Of a stretch of 39,491 bases of DNA, positions 8,593 through 16,623 are shown in pieces (position 1 is the stretch's first letter; the number at the start of each line of letters is the position of its first letter). The notes beneath the pieces were generated by a model. That model had not been told where the DNA came from and did not search any database. It saw nothing but the letters and a program-made list of their open reading frames with translations. Source of the stretch: Henriciella sp. (GTDB lineage Bacteria > Pseudomonadota > Alphaproteobacteria > Caulobacterales > Hyphomonadaceae); assembly GCA_013214545.1 (NCBI GenBank), contig JABSQB010000032.1:1-39491 (forward strand), in the 5' to 3' direction. A program made the translations under genes and the position numbers.

Positions 8593-8869
8593 CGCACCGC
8601 CCCCTCGCACTCAGAAAGAGCATCGAAGCGTAGGTCGCTGAAATGACAAGCATGTTACGTTTTTGCGATGTCTGGATGTCGATGGTGTAACCTGTCCAGG
8701 AATTGATCGACCGCCTAATCGACGGAGAGTACCGCCGTGTCGCGTCATTTTCGACGTTTGGTGCCGCTTTATACAAATTTCTGGATTGAGACTGTGGAAA
8801 AGCGGGAACCTTCATCGCGATGACATCTTGTTAGGTTAACCCCGTGGAAACAATTTGGGACGTCTCGAG
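8593..8869. promoter_or_regulatory. Divergent promoter region with two TGACA-N-TGTTA elements
   Basis: This 277-bp gap must hold promoters for the metallophosphoesterase (minus) and the phosphonate transport genes (plus). Two related imperfect inverted repeats occur: TGACAAGCATGTTA at 8643-8656, near the phosphoesterase, and TGACATCTTGTTA at 8821-8833, 37 bp before phnD. Spacers differ by one base. No standard Pho box (two 7-mers at 11-bp pitch) could be placed. Confidence 0.35.
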
Positions 8870-9844
8870 ATGGTGAAGATCGCTGCTCCGCTGGGATTAG
8901 TATCGTTTGTTTTAATACTATTAGCGGCTTGCTCGGGCAGTTCAGAACCTACTGAACGACAGCACGCTGATGATTGGCGCGCTGAACTGTCATCGATCAA
9001 GTATGGTTCGACAGCATCTGAAGAAGACCCAATCGCTCTTCGACGTATTGAACTAACAGCGGAATTCCTTTCGCAAGCTGCGGGCATTCCCGTTCGGGTC
9101 TATCAAACGAGCGATTATAATGGAACGGTTCAGGCGTTGTCTTCAGGGCAGCTTCAAATGGCCTCGATGGGCGCTGGCGCCTATTCAAACGTCGACTCAC
9201 AGATTGGCGAACTGGCGGACCCAATCCTGGCTGAGAGAAATTCTTACGGACAAACGGGATACTATTCGACGATGATCGTCCGCGCGGATAGCCCATATCA
9301 ATCCATAGAGGATTTGAAGGGTAAGACCTTGGCTTACGTCGATTTCAATTCAACCTCGGGATATATCTACCCGCGTTGGAAGATGGACGAGCAGGGCATA
9401 AATCCAGATATCTTCTTTGGTGAAGCAGCCATGGCCGGGAAGAGCACACAAGCGGTTCTGGCACTGTCAAATGGCCAGTTTGACGCCACGATTGTCAATG
9501 CCCATAGCGGTGCCCCAGAGACGGGGTTCTCGATGGGCACAATCAAGCGAATGGCCCGTCAGGGCATGATTGATGAAGACGAGTTTCGCATCGTCTGGAC
9601 TGCAGGTCCGATTCCACGGTCTCCTCGTGTTGTGCGCACTGACCTACCGACAGAATTTCAAGACCTAATTCGCGGAGCGCTTGCAGCGATGCCTTATGAC
9701 GCGCCTGAAGCCTATGCGAAAATGGCACGGCTTCCGGGTAGTCATTACGGCCCGGTTGATCGCCGTTTTTATGAAGAGATCATAGAGATGCGTGCAAAGG
9801 AAATCGAAAGACACAGACGCCGAGCAATCGGCGGTGAAGGGTAG
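8870..9844 (+). CDS. phnD: Phosphonate/phosphite-type periplasmic binding lipoprotein
   Basis: This is the solute-binding protein of a PhnCDE-type ABC importer for phosphonates or related P compounds. A lipoprotein signal peptide ends at LLAAC (Cys21), so the mature protein is membrane-anchored. The body follows the PhnD/PtxB pattern with the phosphonate-loop STSG (161-164) after AYVDFN, and YYSTMIVRADSPYQSIEDLKGK before it. The 324-residue length is normal. The ATG at 8870 is chosen over an upstream TTG at 8855 because it starts the signal peptide directly; its ribosome site is weak. It is the first gene of phnD-phnD2-phnE-phnE, and the ATPase gene phnC lies 4.6 kb away. The exact ligand cannot be read from sequence. 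Confidence 0.9.
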   Translation: MVKIAAPLGLVSFVLILLAACSGSSEPTERQHADDWRAELSSIKYGSTASEEDPIALRRIELTAEFLSQAAGIPVRVYQTSDYNGTVQALSSGQLQMASMGAGAYSNVDSQIGELADPILAERNSYGQTGYYSTMIVRADSPYQSIEDLKGKTLAYVDFNSTSGYIYPRWKMDEQGINPDIFFGEAAMAGKSTQAVLALSNGQFDATIVNAHSGAPETGFSMGTIKRMARQGMIDEDEFRIVWTAGPIPRSPRVVRTDLPTEFQDLIRGALAAMPYDAPEAYAKMARLPGSHYGPVDRRFYEEIIEMRAKEIERHRRRAIGGEG

Positions 9845-9855
9845 GATTGCATCAC

Positions 9856-10767
9856 ATGCGCGTGCTTTACAGAGCTTGGACGTCTTTGGCGCTGATCATT
9901 GCCGGTGTACTTAATGTCGGCTTCGCTGACGCTCAGGATTCAGTTTTCGAAGTGCAGCCGCTAGTTGTGTCACTGCCTCTAGCGACGCAGACAGAGGACG
10001 GGGAAGGGTGTAAGGCGGCGTCCAACCTAGTCGATCCGACGGCGAAGGCCTATGCGCAATACTTGGAAAGTCGTTTCAATACGCTTGTGACGCTTTGTCT
10101 TTTTAATACGATCGGTGAAGCGGTGGAGGCCGTCGACGAAACCGAAACCAATTTCATTTGGGTTGATGAAGAGAGCGGAGGTCCACTGCTTGAGACATGG
10201 CGTTCTTCTCTGACGCTCCTTCCATCTAACGGTATTGGGCGAACGCCGTTTGTGTTGTTTCGCCTCAAATCTCAACCTGAGATCGATCTAGAAAATCTAT
10301 CGATGGCCCGAATTGGTTTTCTCAACCAAACCCCACATCAACTGCATGTTGACGCCGCGCGAAAAATTCTCAGCGATTATGGCTTGCTGGCAAATGCTGC
10401 CGAGACAGGTGTCGCCAGTTCCACCATTCAGACGCTCTTTCAGGCGATTCAAAAGCAGGAAGTGGACGCAGCCATACTCGAAGCTAGCAGCTGGGCGATT
10501 TATTGTGGTGTACTAGATGCCGACAGCACAGCGTGTGACGACTATGAGATCATGATTTATGATAGGCCGCGCGCCCCGCACGCTTTCATGATCCCGAATG
10601 ACACCGCACTTGAGCGTCACTATCGACTTATCGGGGTTCATATCGCGCTCCATCTCAAACGACCCGAGCTATATGAATGGCTGTCTCAAGGTCTTGGGTC
10701 TGAGTTTGAACCGACCGAAGCCAGTGCGATGCTACCAAAATCCATAGATAACTCTATCGCGTTTTAG
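9856..10767 (+). CDS. Second, divergent PhnD-like periplasmic binding protein
   Basis: This is a 303-residue PhnD-related protein with a Sec signal peptide ending near FADAQ and no lipobox, so it should be soluble in the periplasm. The overall pattern of the family is present (LSMARIGFLNQTPHQLHVDAARKILSDYGL aligns with the loop region of PhnD, described here by position only). The STSG phosphonate-binding loop is replaced by NQTPHQ. It has four cysteines in two pairs after the signal, in EGCKAA, TLCLFN, IYCGVL and TACDDY, which could form disulfides. The ATG at 9856 fits a GAAGGGTAGG site; a TTG at 9847 is the alternative. It sits between phnD and phnE. It may bind another ligand or hand ligand to the same permeases. 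Confidence 0.75.
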   Translation: MRVLYRAWTSLALIIAGVLNVGFADAQDSVFEVQPLVVSLPLATQTEDGEGCKAASNLVDPTAKAYAQYLESRFNTLVTLCLFNTIGEAVEAVDETETNFIWVDEESGGPLLETWRSSLTLLPSNGIGRTPFVLFRLKSQPEIDLENLSMARIGFLNQTPHQLHVDAARKILSDYGLLANAAETGVASSTIQTLFQAIQKQEVDAAILEASSWAIYCGVLDADSTACDDYEIMIYDRPRAPHAFMIPNDTALERHYRLIGVHIALHLKRPELYEWLSQGLGSEFEPTEASAMLPKSIDNSIAF

Positions 10768-10769
10768 CC

Positions 10770-11705
10770 ATGGCGGATGCTGGAACCCCTATGCCGGCCA
10801 TACTGCCTGGAGGCGGCTCGAAGCGAGTGGTCGAGACGTTCGAGACCGAACGTCAAGCTATTCTGCGTCGGCGGCGTACGGGATTTGCGCTCGGGTTTCT
10901 CGGGATTGGAGCCTTGTTTCTATGGTCGTTCACCACGTCAGAAATTATCGGTACTCCTCACAGCACCGATCCTCTCTCCCGCCTCGGCGATTTTCTAGCT
11001 CGAATGAACCCTGACTTGCGTGGCGAAACCCTGTTCGAGGACGCCAATACGGATGGGTCTTTCTTAAGCTGGTTTTATGGTTGGCAGATCTGGTTGGCCG
11101 CCCTTTGGGAAACGCTACAGATTGCAATTATTTCTTCGGTTCTCGGGGCTTTTCTGGCCGTTCCGATTGCGATGATGATGTCGCGTAACCTTATGCCGAT
11201 TTCTTCGGTACGATTTGTCTTACGACGCATTCTCGAAGCGATCCGGACACTGCCCGATTTGATTGTCGCACTCATCTTGGTTGCTGCTTTCGGCGTAGGA
11301 CCGCTTGCCGGTATTATCACCATCACGCTGTCAACCACGGCGCGGTTGGGCAAGCTATATTCCGAAGTCAACGAAAATGCAGATATGCGGCAGATGGAAG
11401 GCGTGAAAGCGGCTGGCGCATCGTGGTGGAGCCAAATTCGGTATGGGATTTTTCCGCAAGTCGTCCCCAATTATGCCTCCTACGCGATGCTCAAGTTTGA
11501 GGGAAACATTGGAGCCGCAGCGGCGCTCGGCATTATCGGAGCCGGCGGTATTGGGATCGAACTTTCGCGGGCGATCACATATACTTTGTTTGCCGACTAT
11601 CTTGCCATATTGCTTCTGATGACCTGCATGATTTTCGTTATCGACATGGCGTCTGAGTGGATCCGGCATCGCCTTATCGGCGTTTCAGCAAGTGGGGCGA
11701 TTTAA
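10770..11705 (+). CDS. phnE: Phosphonate ABC transporter permease PhnE (first copy)
   Basis: This is a 311-residue inner-membrane permease of the PhnE/PtxC family. After an N-terminal cytoplasmic segment there is one TM helix near GFALGFLGIGALFLWSF, then a periplasmic segment and about five more helices. The family signature is clear: SRNLMP, RTLPDLIVALILVAAFGVGPLAG, and the ABC-contacting loop GVKAAGASWWSQIRYGIFPQVVPNY. The start follows the preceding stop by 2 bp, and the stop shares a base with the next ATG (TAATG), so the genes are cotranslated. It would pair with the second PhnE as a heterodimer and be powered by PhnC. Start choice between 10770 and 10791 is not certain. Confidence 0.9.
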   Translation: MADAGTPMPAILPGGGSKRVVETFETERQAILRRRRTGFALGFLGIGALFLWSFTTSEIIGTPHSTDPLSRLGDFLARMNPDLRGETLFEDANTDGSFLSWFYGWQIWLAALWETLQIAIISSVLGAFLAVPIAMMMSRNLMPISSVRFVLRRILEAIRTLPDLIVALILVAAFGVGPLAGIITITLSTTARLGKLYSEVNENADMRQMEGVKAAGASWWSQIRYGIFPQVVPNYASYAMLKFEGNIGAAAALGIIGAGGIGIELSRAITYTLFADYLAILLLMTCMIFVIDMASEWIRHRLIGVSASGAI

Positions 11706-12538
11706 TGAAAACGGCTTCCTATGACCAGATGATAGTGGAAGCCGAATCTTTGGCGCCCGACTTGGTTCGCCGTAGTTTTCTAGATCGATTACGGTCTTAC
11801 GTGCCTTTTTTGATCGGTGTTGCGATCTTTGTCTGGATTTGCATCGATGTCGATATCGCACCAGCGATGTTTTTAAGTGGTTTTAGCAGACTGGGGGATT
11901 TCCTCGGAAACATGTTCCCGCCGAGTTCAGGCGGTCAACTCCTGCGCATTTTGAATGCACTGGTTGAAACCTTTGGGATGGCGTTCGCTGGCACGTTCTT
12001 AGGCGTCGTTTTTGCGATTCCTCTTGGAATTATTGGTGCAAAAAACATCGTCTCATTTGGCCCAGTTCACTTCGTTATTCGCCGTGTATTTGATTTTTTT
12101 AGAGGCATTCCCGCCCTTGTGTGGGCGCTAATCTTGGTCACCGCTTTTGGGCTTGGACCATTCGCAGGTGTGATTGCGCTCGCACTGGCAGATATTCCTG
12201 TACTCTCCAAACTCTATGCTGAAGCCATCGAGAATGTAGACCGGAAACCGATTGAAGGGTTGCGTGCGGCAGGATGCGGCCGATTGGATGTGATCCGCTA
12301 CGGTATCGCGCCGCAAGTGACGCCAATCATCTTGAGCCAAGCACTCTATTATTTGGAATCAAACTTCCGCAATGCCGCCATTTTGGGCGTCGTTGGGGCA
12401 GGTGGGATCGGCTTTGAGCTGGAAGAGCGCATTCGAATTTTTGCCTTCGACGAAGTGGCCTTCATCATCCTGCTCTTCATGGTCGCGGTGGCGGTGTTGG
12501 ATTCGATTTCTGGACACCTGCGCCAGAAGCTCGCTTAG
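11705..12538 (+). CDS. phnE: Phosphonate ABC transporter permease PhnE (second copy)
   Basis: This is a 277-residue PhnE-family permease. It has TM helices from about residue 35 and the signature GAKNIVSFG, RGIPALVWALILVTAFGLGPFAGV, and the coupling-helix loop EGLRAAGCGRLDVIRYGIAPQVTPII. The ATG at 11705 overlaps the stop of the first phnE and is preferred over an upstream in-frame start at 11657. It resembles the first copy throughout but is clearly diverged, as expected for a heterodimeric permease; this is a common PhnE1-PhnE2 arrangement. The last 4 bp overlap the 3' end of the convergent kinase gene. Confidence 0.9.
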   Translation: MKTASYDQMIVEAESLAPDLVRRSFLDRLRSYVPFLIGVAIFVWICIDVDIAPAMFLSGFSRLGDFLGNMFPPSSGGQLLRILNALVETFGMAFAGTFLGVVFAIPLGIIGAKNIVSFGPVHFVIRRVFDFFRGIPALVWALILVTAFGLGPFAGVIALALADIPVLSKLYAEAIENVDRKPIEGLRAAGCGRLDVIRYGIAPQVTPIILSQALYYLESNFRNAAILGVVGAGGIGFELEERIRIFAFDEVAFIILLFMVAVAVLDSISGHLRQKLA

Positions 12539-13470
12539 CGCGCCGACGCATCAATTGCCTCCCAGCTCTGATATGTGCCTGCGGGGCGAATTTCTGCAGA
12601 TCCGCGAAGGCTAGCGGTTTTGGCGCCCCATTTTGCACCATGATGAGCGGCTTCGACGATATCCGCGCCTTTAACGAGTGCTTCTAAAACCCCCGCAGCA
12701 AAAGAGTCGCCCGCGCCCGTCGCATCGATTTGGCGAATCTCGGGAGTATAATACGCAAAGCGCTTGGCCTCGTTAAAGATCTCACCCCCAGATTTTCCAT
12801 CCGTGACAATGATCCATTTCAGTCGGTTCCCGCAGGCTTTTTTTGCGTGGTGAAAAGCACCCTCGAGCAGACCTTTTGCCTCAAGATCATCCCGCGAGCC
12901 TATCAAGACATCCGCCGGCATTTTGGAAACGCGTTCGCTTTGGGGCCAGTGTCCCACAGTGATTACATTGCTCAAGGTCGAAAGCACCGCATAGTCTGAG
13001 AACAAGGCCCGTAGGAGGATCCCTTCTGGGCGGAACACGTTGACTTCGGCGATATCAATCTTGGCGGCTTGTCGCTTCATCGCTCCTCGAATGGTTCGAT
13101 TGAGTTTGGGGTCGGCGTGTTGAAAGAAAATGGTGCGCTCGCCATTCGGCTCAATCAAGATCATGGTCTGGCCTGGTACGGTCTCTGTGATGCTCAAATT
13201 GCTGGTGTCCACACCAAGGTCTAGGAGCGCAGCTCGGATGTTTGCCCCGGTTTCATCATCTCTTACGGCACTCCAAATTGCGACGTCATGTCCTGCATTT
13301 CTGAGGCAGGCCGACGCGTTTGAAGCGGCACCGCCCAACCGTCCTTTCGGTAGATTGGACATGTCTTCTAGATCAATGAGGCCGAGCAACCGGGCGCCGC
13401 TCTTTAAAGGCTGATCCAACCAAATAGGTCGGTCCCAGCCCACGCTGCCGAATACCATAAATCGAGCCAT
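12535..13470 (-). CDS. PfkB-family sugar/nucleoside kinase
   Basis: This is a 311-residue ribokinase-superfamily kinase that transfers phosphate from ATP to a sugar-like hydroxyl. The two PfkB signatures are visible: GRLGGAASNASACLRNAG near the N-terminus and the catalytic DATGAGDSFAAGVLEAL near the C-terminus, with the Asp of GAGD as base. The ATG at 13470 is chosen; a TTG at 13497 and an ATG at 13458 are in frame, and the GGGGG upstream is rather distant. It lies convergent to phnE and inside the phosphonate locus. PhnN and C-P lyase handle ribose phosphates, so a ribose-type substrate is reasonable but not shown. It may instead serve a catabolic step of a phosphonate side product. Confidence 0.85.
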   Translation of the reverse strand: MARFMVFGSVGWDRPIWLDQPLKSGARLLGLIDLEDMSNLPKGRLGGAASNASACLRNAGHDVAIWSAVRDDETGANIRAALLDLGVDTSNLSITETVPGQTMILIEPNGERTIFFQHADPKLNRTIRGAMKRQAAKIDIAEVNVFRPEGILLRALFSDYAVLSTLSNVITVGHWPQSERVSKMPADVLIGSRDDLEAKGLLEGAFHHAKKACGNRLKWIIVTDGKSGGEIFNEAKRFAYYTPEIRQIDATGAGDSFAAGVLEALVKGADIVEAAHHGAKWGAKTASLRGSAEIRPAGTYQSWEAIDASAR

Positions 13471-13543
13471 AAATTCGAAATTTGTCCCCCTTGCCAAGCG
13501 GTGCGGATATGGCTTTTAAGTCCCTTTATAAGAGGCGAATTTT

Positions 13544-14437
13544 TTGACAAATCTGGAATTTGTGCGTCGCCAAGTTTCGGCCAACTTACCCGAAGATCGC
13601 AACATTCGTGCGTCAGTCTTGCTACTTTGCGCGATCTTGCTCGGCGGTGGCATGTCTGTCTGCATTCGCTTCTTGGGCGATGATTTTTCACCGGTCCAGA
13701 TCGTCTTCGTGCGAAGCTGTGTCATCCTGTCCGTATTACTGCCTCTATTAATGAGAACGGGGCTGTCCATTTTGAAAACAGACCGTCCGCTCATGATATT
13801 GACCCGCGCTGCCTCGGGTTTTGTCGGCCAAATTTTCGGCGTGTTGGCGATCATCAATTTGCCCCTGGCTGAAGCTCAGGCGCTTGGGTTCACCCGAGCA
13901 TTCATGGTGGCTCTGTTAAGCCTAGTGTTTCTACACGAGGCGATCACACGATTGCGCTGGTTCGCGATCATAATGGGCTTCGCAGGCGTGATCATCATTG
14001 CTCAGCCTCAAACCGGATTAAACAGTTTCGCGCTGTTTGCGTTGGCAAGCGCATTTTGCTTTTCCATCAATACAATCCTCGTCAAAATTCTCGTTGCGAC
14101 GCACTCGCGTCAGACCTTGATGACCCACGCGGCGTTTTTTCAGTGTCTGTTCGCCAGTATTCCAACATTTTTCGTGTTCCAAATGCCGCAGAGCTCGGAT
14201 TGGATTTGGTTTGTCCTGATGGGGGTCATCGCGCTTTGTGTTCAGCCGCTGAGCCTTGCTGCCTATAGAATTGGTGAGGTGAGCCGTCTTGCACCTGTAG
14301 ACTTTACGCGTTTGATCACAGCGACCTTAATCGGGTTCTGTGTTTTTCAAGAAGTTCCAAGTTTCATGTTCTGGCTCGGAGCGGTCTTAATCGTAGGCGC
14401 TAATTTGATTGTGATGAGTCAAAAAGATCCGCAATAA
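13544..14437 (+). CDS. EamA/DMT-superfamily membrane transporter
   Basis: This is a 297-residue protein with about ten hydrophobic helices in two EamA repeats. The first repeat contains ASGFVGQIFGVLAIINLPLAEAQAL, and each repeat ends in an LGAVLIVGAN-like or IMGFAGVIII-like helix. Members export metabolites or amino acids, but the substrate cannot be inferred. The start is probably TTG at 13544, with AGAGG at 13531-13535 eight bases before it; no nearby ATG precedes the first helix. It is divergent from the PfkB gene by a 73-bp gap and sits between the permease operon and phnC, so it may export a by-product of the pathway. Confidence 0.85.
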   Translation: MTNLEFVRRQVSANLPEDRNIRASVLLLCAILLGGGMSVCIRFLGDDFSPVQIVFVRSCVILSVLLPLLMRTGLSILKTDRPLMILTRAASGFVGQIFGVLAIINLPLAEAQALGFTRAFMVALLSLVFLHEAITRLRWFAIIMGFAGVIIIAQPQTGLNSFALFALASAFCFSINTILVKILVATHSRQTLMTHAAFFQCLFASIPTFFVFQMPQSSDWIWFVLMGVIALCVQPLSLAAYRIGEVSRLAPVDFTRLITATLIGFCVFQEVPSFMFWLGAVLIVGANLIVMSQKDPQ

Positions 14438-14548
14438 CCGCCCGTTTCCGAACGACAAATCCAGTGACCGTCACATTTCTTTGACTAAAATCCACAGGCT
14501 GTTTGTGGTTTACTCACTGTAAGTTTCTGGCGTGAGGAGCCCTGAAAA
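14438..14548 (+). promoter_or_regulatory. Candidate phnC promoter region with inverted repeat CCACA-N7-TGTGG
   Basis: The 111-bp gap has a TTGACT hexamer (14481-14486) that could be a -35 box; no good -10 is seen at the right distance. A dyad CCACA (14492-14496) / TGTGG (14504-14508) lies just after it and could be an operator. A smaller dyad GTGAC-c-GTCAC is at 14464-14474. The ribosome site GAGGAG (14534-14539) is strong. Confidence 0.35.
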
Positions 14549-15355
14549 TTGCTTGAAATCGGTTCGCTAACAAAGAGCTTCGGAGCGGTGAACGCGCTCG
14601 AAGATGTTTCACTCAAAATCGACGCCGGCGAAATGGTGGCGGTGATTGGCCGGTCTGGCGCAGGAAAATCAACGCTTCTCAGGTGTATCAATATGCTCGA
14701 GGCGCCGACCTCTGGGACGATCCAATGCAATGATCAATATGTCTCGACCCTGAAAGGCAAGCGGCTCAATGAGTGGCGTGCCAAATGCGCGATGATCTTC
14801 CAGCAGTTTCAGCTGGTACCGCGATTAGATGTTTTGACGAATGTGATGGTGGGCGCTCTCTGTGGGCGCCCTTTTTGGGCGTCCATGTTAAAACATTTTC
14901 CCGCTGAGTACCGTGCCCGCGCGATTATTGAATTGAACAAGCTCGGTATGAAGGATCAGGCCCTCCAACGCGCGGGGACACTATCAGGCGGACAACAACA
15001 ACGAGTCGCTATTTCACGCGCCATGATGCAAGAGCCAGAAATTCTTCTGGCGGATGAGCCAGTCGCTTCTTTGGACCCACGCAATACACACGCAGTGATG
15101 TCCACTTTGAGCGAGATCAATAGAGAGCGTGGCATCACTGTCCTTGTGAATCTGCATTCCATCGAGATCGCGAAGCAATATTGCGACCGCGTAATCGGTC
15201 TGCGCGATGGGCACTTGGTGTTTGATGCATCCGTCAATGAGCTTACAGAAAGTGCCCTCGAAACGATTTACGATGGCGATGACATCGAAGAAGCGCTTGC
15301 AACCATTCCAGGCACCGGAGAGTTTGATCCCAGTCAATTGGGAAGCGCGGCGTGA
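14549..15355 (+). CDS. phnC: Phosphonate ABC transporter ATP-binding protein
   Basis: This is the 268-residue ATPase of the PhnCDE importer. Walker A is GRSGAGKS (34-41), followed by the Q-loop in [16 protein letters not shown], the ABC signature [14 protein letters not shown], and Walker [14 protein letters not shown]. The segment [10 protein letters not shown] and the [11 protein letters not shown] ending are typical of PhnC. It starts with TTG at 14549, supported by GAGGAG nine bases upstream and by the family's N-terminus beginning at once. The C-terminal 25 residues extend past the usual PhnC end. It overlaps the hexapeptide transferase by 4 bp (GTGA). It is separated from phnD/phnE by the kinase and EamA genes, which is unusual for this importer. 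A terminator-like hairpin lies within the gene (14851-14876). Confidence 0.93.
   Translation: MLEIGSLTKSFGAVNALEDVSLKIDAGEMVAVIGRSGAGKSTLLRCINMLEAPTSGTIQCNDQYVSTLKGKRLNEWRAKCAMIFQQFQLVPRLDVLTNVMVGALCGRPFWASMLKHFPAEYRARAIIELNKLGMKDQALQRAGTLSGGQQQRVAISRAMMQEPEILLADEPVASLDPRNTHAVMSTLSEINRERGITVLVNLHSIEIAKQYCDRVIGLRDGHLVFDASVNELTESALETIYDGDDIEEALATIPGTGEFDPSQLGSAA
14851..14876 (+). terminator. Terminator-like hairpin inside phnC
   Basis: GGGCGC (14851-14856) pairs with GCGCCC (14866-14871), with a 9-nt loop, and is directly followed by TTTTT (14872-14876). The shape is that of a weak rho-independent terminator but it is inside a translated gene, where ribosomes would normally prevent folding. 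Function is speculative. Confidence 0.3.
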
Positions 15356-16053
15356 GTGCTCTGCTCGCGGACCATCCGCTTGAGCCTGGGTACGAATATT
15401 TCGCCAATAAGCGCGTCCCTGAAGATCCAGATGCCCCAAAGGGATATCCACCGGGCGGTGCGCCTTACATCGCGCCAGGTGGAACCGTTCGAGACAGTGT
15501 TATGGGACCTTGGAGCCGTGTCGGCGCGCGTACGTCTCTCAGTGAGACCGTTTTTGGGGCGTACAGTTACATTGTCACCGATAGTTCCATCGCATATGCG
15601 CGTGTCGGAAAGTTTTGCTCTATCGCAAGACAAACGCGGATAAATCCTGGCAACCACCCAACCTGGCGCGCAGCCCAACATCACTTTTCGTATCGCGCAG
15701 TGTCCTATGAATTAGGCGAAGAAGATGATTATGACTTCTTCCAGTGGCGGCGTGATCATCAGGTCGATATTGGACATGATGTCTGGATTGGTCACGGCGC
15801 AACAATTTTGCCGGGCGTCAAAGTTGGAACGGGTGCGGTGGTCGGTGCTGGCGCCGTCGTCTCTAAAGATGTTCCCCCGTTTACGATCGTCGGAGGTGTG
15901 CCCGCAAAGCCAATTCGCGAACGCTTTCCCAAGTCAATACAACAAGGCCTAATGGATCTAGCTTGGTGGGACTGGGAACATGAGAAGCTTTCGGTTGCGC
16001 TCAAAGATTTCCGTGAACTCGACGCCGAGGCGTTTATTGAGAAGTATAGCTAA
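15352..16053 (+). CDS. Hexapeptide-repeat transferase of phosphonate operons
   Basis: This is a 233-residue left-handed beta-helix acyltransferase of the kind found in phn operons (the DapH/chloramphenicol-acetyltransferase-like group). The repeats run from about residue 40 to 190, including [28 protein letters not shown], then [20 protein letters not shown]. An internal [15 protein letters not shown]-type loop carries the histidines used by xenobiotic-type acetyltransferases. The GTG start overlaps the phnC stop by 4 bp (GTGA), so translation is coupled. It may acetylate an aminoalkylphosphonate, in the manner of PhnO, but the acceptor is not known. phnN follows after 15 bp. Confidence 0.88.
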   Translation: MSALLADHPLEPGYEYFANKRVPEDPDAPKGYPPGGAPYIAPGGTVRDSVMGPWSRVGARTSLSETVFGAYSYIVTDSSIAYARVGKFCSIARQTRINPGNHPTWRAAQHHFSYRAVSYELGEEDDYDFFQWRRDHQVDIGHDVWIGHGATILPGVKVGTGAVVGAGAVVSKDVPPFTIVGGVPAKPIRERFPKSIQQGLMDLAWWDWEHEKLSVALKDFRELDAEAFIEKYS

Positions 16054-16068
16054 CGAGTTCGGCCGATT

Positions 16069-16623
16069 ATGTCCGGTATATTGATCTTGGTTGTTGGCCC
16101 CTCGGGTGTGGGCAAGGACACGCTATTGGATGGTGCACGGGCCGAGCTCGCTCGCGATGATCGGTTTGTGTTTGTCCGGCGCGATATCACACGGCCGGCG
16201 AGCGCTGGCGGAGAAGATCATCACGCCGTTAGTCGGAGCGAGTTTGAAGCCAATTTGGCAGGCGAATCCTATGCGCTTCACTGGGGGGCGCATGACTTAC
16301 AATATGGCATTCCGAAATCTCAACTGGCGGTGATGGAAAGAGGGGGCGCGGCAATCGCGAACGGATCTCGGTCTGTTTTGGATGAGGCGAGGTCGCGATT
16401 TGAGCGTTTGGGGATTGTCTCGATTAACGCCGATGATAAGCTCTTGAGACAGAGGCTCTCAGCGCGCGGACGAGAAAGCGCTGAAGATATCAGCGCTCGA
16501 ATTGCACGGGCCAGTGCTTTCCAAGTCAGCGGATCCGATGTGTTCGAACTTCACAATGATGGGACCGTAGAAGCAGGTGTTCAGGCGCTTATCAGGGTAT
16601 TCAATAAAATTTATGAAGGCTGA
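16069..16623 (+). CDS. phnN: Ribose 1,5-bisphosphate phosphokinase PhnN
   Basis: This is a 184-residue guanylate-kinase-like P-loop enzyme that phosphorylates ribose 1,5-bisphosphate to PRPP, the last step of the C-P lyase pathway. The P-loop GPSGVGKDT (10-18) is at the N-terminus, followed by FVRRDITRPASAGGEDHHAVS, the region of substrate contact in this family, and YALHWGAHDLQYGIP. Length is the same as typical PhnN. It follows the hexapeptide transferase in the same operon. Its 3' end overlaps the convergent DUF1045 gene by 13 bp. The presence of PhnN implies that something in this organism makes ribose 1,5-bisphosphate, yet PhnP is not in the window. Confidence 0.92.
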   Translation: MSGILILVVGPSGVGKDTLLDGARAELARDDRFVFVRRDITRPASAGGEDHHAVSRSEFEANLAGESYALHWGAHDLQYGIPKSQLAVMERGGAAIANGSRSVLDEARSRFERLGIVSINADDKLLRQRLSARGRESAEDISARIARASAFQVSGSDVFELHNDGTVEAGVQALIRVFNKIYEG

